Source of the DNA: Melioribacteraceae bacterium
GTDB lineage: Bacteria > Bacteroidota > Ignavibacteria > Ignavibacteriales > Melioribacteraceae
Direction of reading: 5' to 3'
DNA: 7,304 nt
Assembly (NCBI GenBank): GCA_015494845.1
Contig: WGAL01000399.1
Location: 1-7,304 of the forward strand
The position numbers and the translations under genes were made by a program. Below the pieces are notes generated by a model. The model was given only the letters and a program-made list of their open reading frames with translations. It was not told where the DNA came from and did no database searches. Shown here one piece after another: positions 6,050 to 7,304 of the stretch. How positions within the stretch are numbered: the first letter of the stretch is position 1; every line of letters begins with the position of its first letter.

Positions 6050-7132
6050 ATGGGAAAAAGAGTATTTAATTTCAGCGCAGGACCGGCGGTTTTACCGGAA
6101 GAAGTTTTGAAACAAGCGCAAGAGGAAATGCTTGATTATCGCGGGGCTGGAATGTCCGTAATGGAAATGAGCCACCGCTCAAAAACTTTTGACAATATAA
6201 TTAAAGAAGCGGAAGCGGATTTGCGCAAACTTCTCGATATTCCGGAAAATTATCACGTACTGTTTTTACAAGGGGGAGCGACGTTGCAGTTTTCAATGGT
6301 TCCGCTAAACATTATGCAAAATAAAGCCGATTACATCGTAACCGGCGCGTGGTCAAAAAAAGCGGTGAAAGAAGCGAAGAGAGTCGGTGAAGTAAATATT
6401 GCCGCTTCCACCGAAGATGAAAATTTTACTCGCTTGCCGAGGCAAGACGAATTAAATCTTTCTCCCGATGCGTCTTACGTTCATTTTACTTCGAACAATA
6501 CGATTTTCGGAACCGAATATAAAACCGAGCCGGAAGTCGGCGATGTTCCGCTTGTATGCGATGCCTCGTCCGATATTTTACACAAAAAAATCGACGTTGC
6601 CAAATACGCATTAATTTACGCAGGCGCGCAGAAAAATATGGGACCGTCGGGCGTAGCGCTTGTAATTATTCGCGACGATATGGTTCAACGCAGTTCGGAT
6701 GATTTACACACATATTTGAACTACCAAATTCACGTTTCGAAAAATTCGCTTTACAATACGCCGAACACTTACGGCATTTATATTATCGGATTGGTTTACA
6801 AATGGCTTTTGGATATGGGCGGATTGGACGCCATTTACAAACGAAACGTTGAGAAGGCAAATTATCTTTACGATTACATCGACCAAAGCAACGGATATTA
6901 CAAGGGAACGGTTACGGTTAAAGAAGACCGTTCTTTGATGAATGTAACGTTTAGAATGCAAAGCGAAGAGCTCGAAAAGAAATTTATCGCCGAAGCTACC
7001 GAGCGCGGATTAGTCGGTTTGAAAGGTCACCGTTCCGTCGGCGGATTGCGGGCTTCGATTTACAATGCATTTCCGCCTGAAGGCGTTGAAGCGTTAGTTG
7101 ATTTTATGAAAGAGTTTAAAGAGAAAAATTAA
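6050..7132 (+). CDS. serC: Phosphoserine aminotransferase
   Basis: This cytoplasmic PLP enzyme of aminotransferase class V converts 3-phosphohydroxypyruvate and glutamate to phosphoserine and 2-oxoglutarate, the second step of serine synthesis. In many bacteria it also serves pyridoxal phosphate synthesis. The 360 residues equal the family's usual length. Signatures are FNFSAGPAVLP (6-16), MEMSHRS (38-44), LFLQGGAT (71-78), PLP-ring Asp171 in CDASSDI, Schiff-base Lys195 in AGAQKNMGPSG, HVSKNSLYNTP (228-238) and the C-terminal GHRSVGGLRASIYNA (326-340) that helps bind the substrate phosphate. It is the last gene of the right block and is followed by a strong terminator. No serA or serB is in the window, so the rest of the pathway is elsewhere or beyond the right edge. 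Confidence 0.97.
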   Translation: MGKRVFNFSAGPAVLPEEVLKQAQEEMLDYRGAGMSVMEMSHRSKTFDNIIKEAEADLRKLLDIPENYHVLFLQGGATLQFSMVPLNIMQNKADYIVTGAWSKKAVKEAKRVGEVNIAASTEDENFTRLPRQDELNLSPDASYVHFTSNNTIFGTEYKTEPEVGDVPLVCDASSDILHKKIDVAKYALIYAGAQKNMGPSGVALVIIRDDMVQRSSDDLHTYLNYQIHVSKNSLYNTPNTYGIYIIGLVYKWLLDMGGLDAIYKRNVEKANYLYDYIDQSNGYYKGTVTVKEDRSLMNVTFRMQSEELEKKFIAEATERGLVGLKGHRSVGGLRASIYNAFPPEGVEALVDFMKEFKEKN

Positions 7133-7151
7133 ATTATAGTTTCAACTGGTT

Positions 7152-7190
7152 AACCTTGAAGGCGAAGCGCCTTCAAGGTTTTTATTTATT
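7152..7190 (+). terminator. Strong intrinsic terminator after serC
   Basis: A perfect 13-bp stem (7152-7164 with 7168-7180, arms AACCTTGAAGGCG and CGCCTTCAAGGTT) with a three-base AAG loop is followed by a T-rich tract (TTTTTATTTATT, counting from 7179). It begins 19 bases after the serC stop and ends the right-hand operon. The A-rich side is short, so it is mainly a plus-strand terminator. Confidence 0.9.
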
Positions 7191-7223
7191 ACTCGTTACT
7201 CGTCACGCGTTACTCTTTACTAA
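7189..7223. repeat. Heptanucleotide tandem repeat, five units
   Basis: Five consecutive 7-base units follow the terminator: TTACTCG, TTACTCG, TCACGCG, TTACTCT, TTACTAA. The first two are identical, the third differs at two positions and the last two drift at their 3' ends. The run is noncoding in context. It resembles the intergenic heptamer repeats seen in some bacterial genomes; its function is unknown. Confidence 0.75.
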
Positions 7224-7290
7224 TGAATCAAAGTAAAAAATATTGAAATTCAAAAGTATCTTGAAGGAACAAGTTTTTAACTTCTAAATT

Positions 7291-7304
7291 ATGACAACAA
7301 AAAC
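7291..7304 (+). CDS. Possible start of the next gene (cut by the window edge)
   Basis: An ATG at 7291 opens a frame reading MTTK to the end of the window. The nearest Shine-Dalgarno-like string (GAAGGA, 7263-7268) is about 22 bases away, which is too far to support it well. The stretch 7224-7290 otherwise shows nothing recognisable. This is a guess from position alone. Confidence 0.2.

Noticed and set aside
7189..7223. CRISPR-like array
   Set aside because: The unit is only 7 bases with no spacers, so it is a simple tandem repeat.
7243..7290. Promoter-like strings before the possible last gene
   Set aside because: TTGAAA and TATCTT are only 8 bases apart, and TTGAAG with TAAATT would place transcription at or after the ATG. 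Neither is a credible sigma-70 type promoter.

Overview
This is a compact, AT-rich bacterial chromosomal segment carrying seven complete protein genes and almost no spare DNA. Four things suggest the Bacteroidota/Chlorobiota/Ignavibacteriota side of the tree: the gene content, the A-rich leaders with short GGAG or AGAGGA ribosome binding sites, a DUF1015 gene directly before serC, and the type of cation transporter. This placement is inferred from gene style and order. No rRNA or other marker gene is present. I see no tRNA, rRNA, CRISPR array, insertion sequence, prophage or toxin-antitoxin locus.

Left block (about 1-2366, + strand): a probable tail of an upstream gene runs into ispE (MEP isoprenoid pathway kinase). 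This is followed by a cation diffusion facilitator (CDF) metal transporter and a PaaI-like hotdog thioesterase. Each gene overlaps the next by about 10-20 bases, so they look like one translationally coupled operon, although their functions do not form one obvious pathway.

Middle (2391-3860, - strand): a single class V aminotransferase-fold gene of the cysteine desulfurase/selenocysteine lyase type faces the left block. Only 24 bases separate the converging stop codons. A 132-base AT-rich divergent region with a perfect 7+7 palindrome separates it from the right block.

Right block (3993-7132, + strand): this holds a response regulator made of a normal receiver plus a second, degenerate receiver-like domain, then a DUF1015 protein with an ADGHHR motif, then serC (phosphoserine aminotransferase). 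The spacing (35 and 24 bases) suggests one transcript, which ends at a strong 13-bp hairpin terminator. Serine biosynthesis is the only clear pathway here; the DUF1015 protein is probably tied to it. Just after the terminator lies a five-unit heptanucleotide tandem repeat.

Most of the window is ordinary housekeeping DNA. The points most worth a second look are the DUF1015-serC pairing, the pseudo-receiver fusion, the altered metal site and cysteine tail of the CDF protein, and the heptamer repeat.
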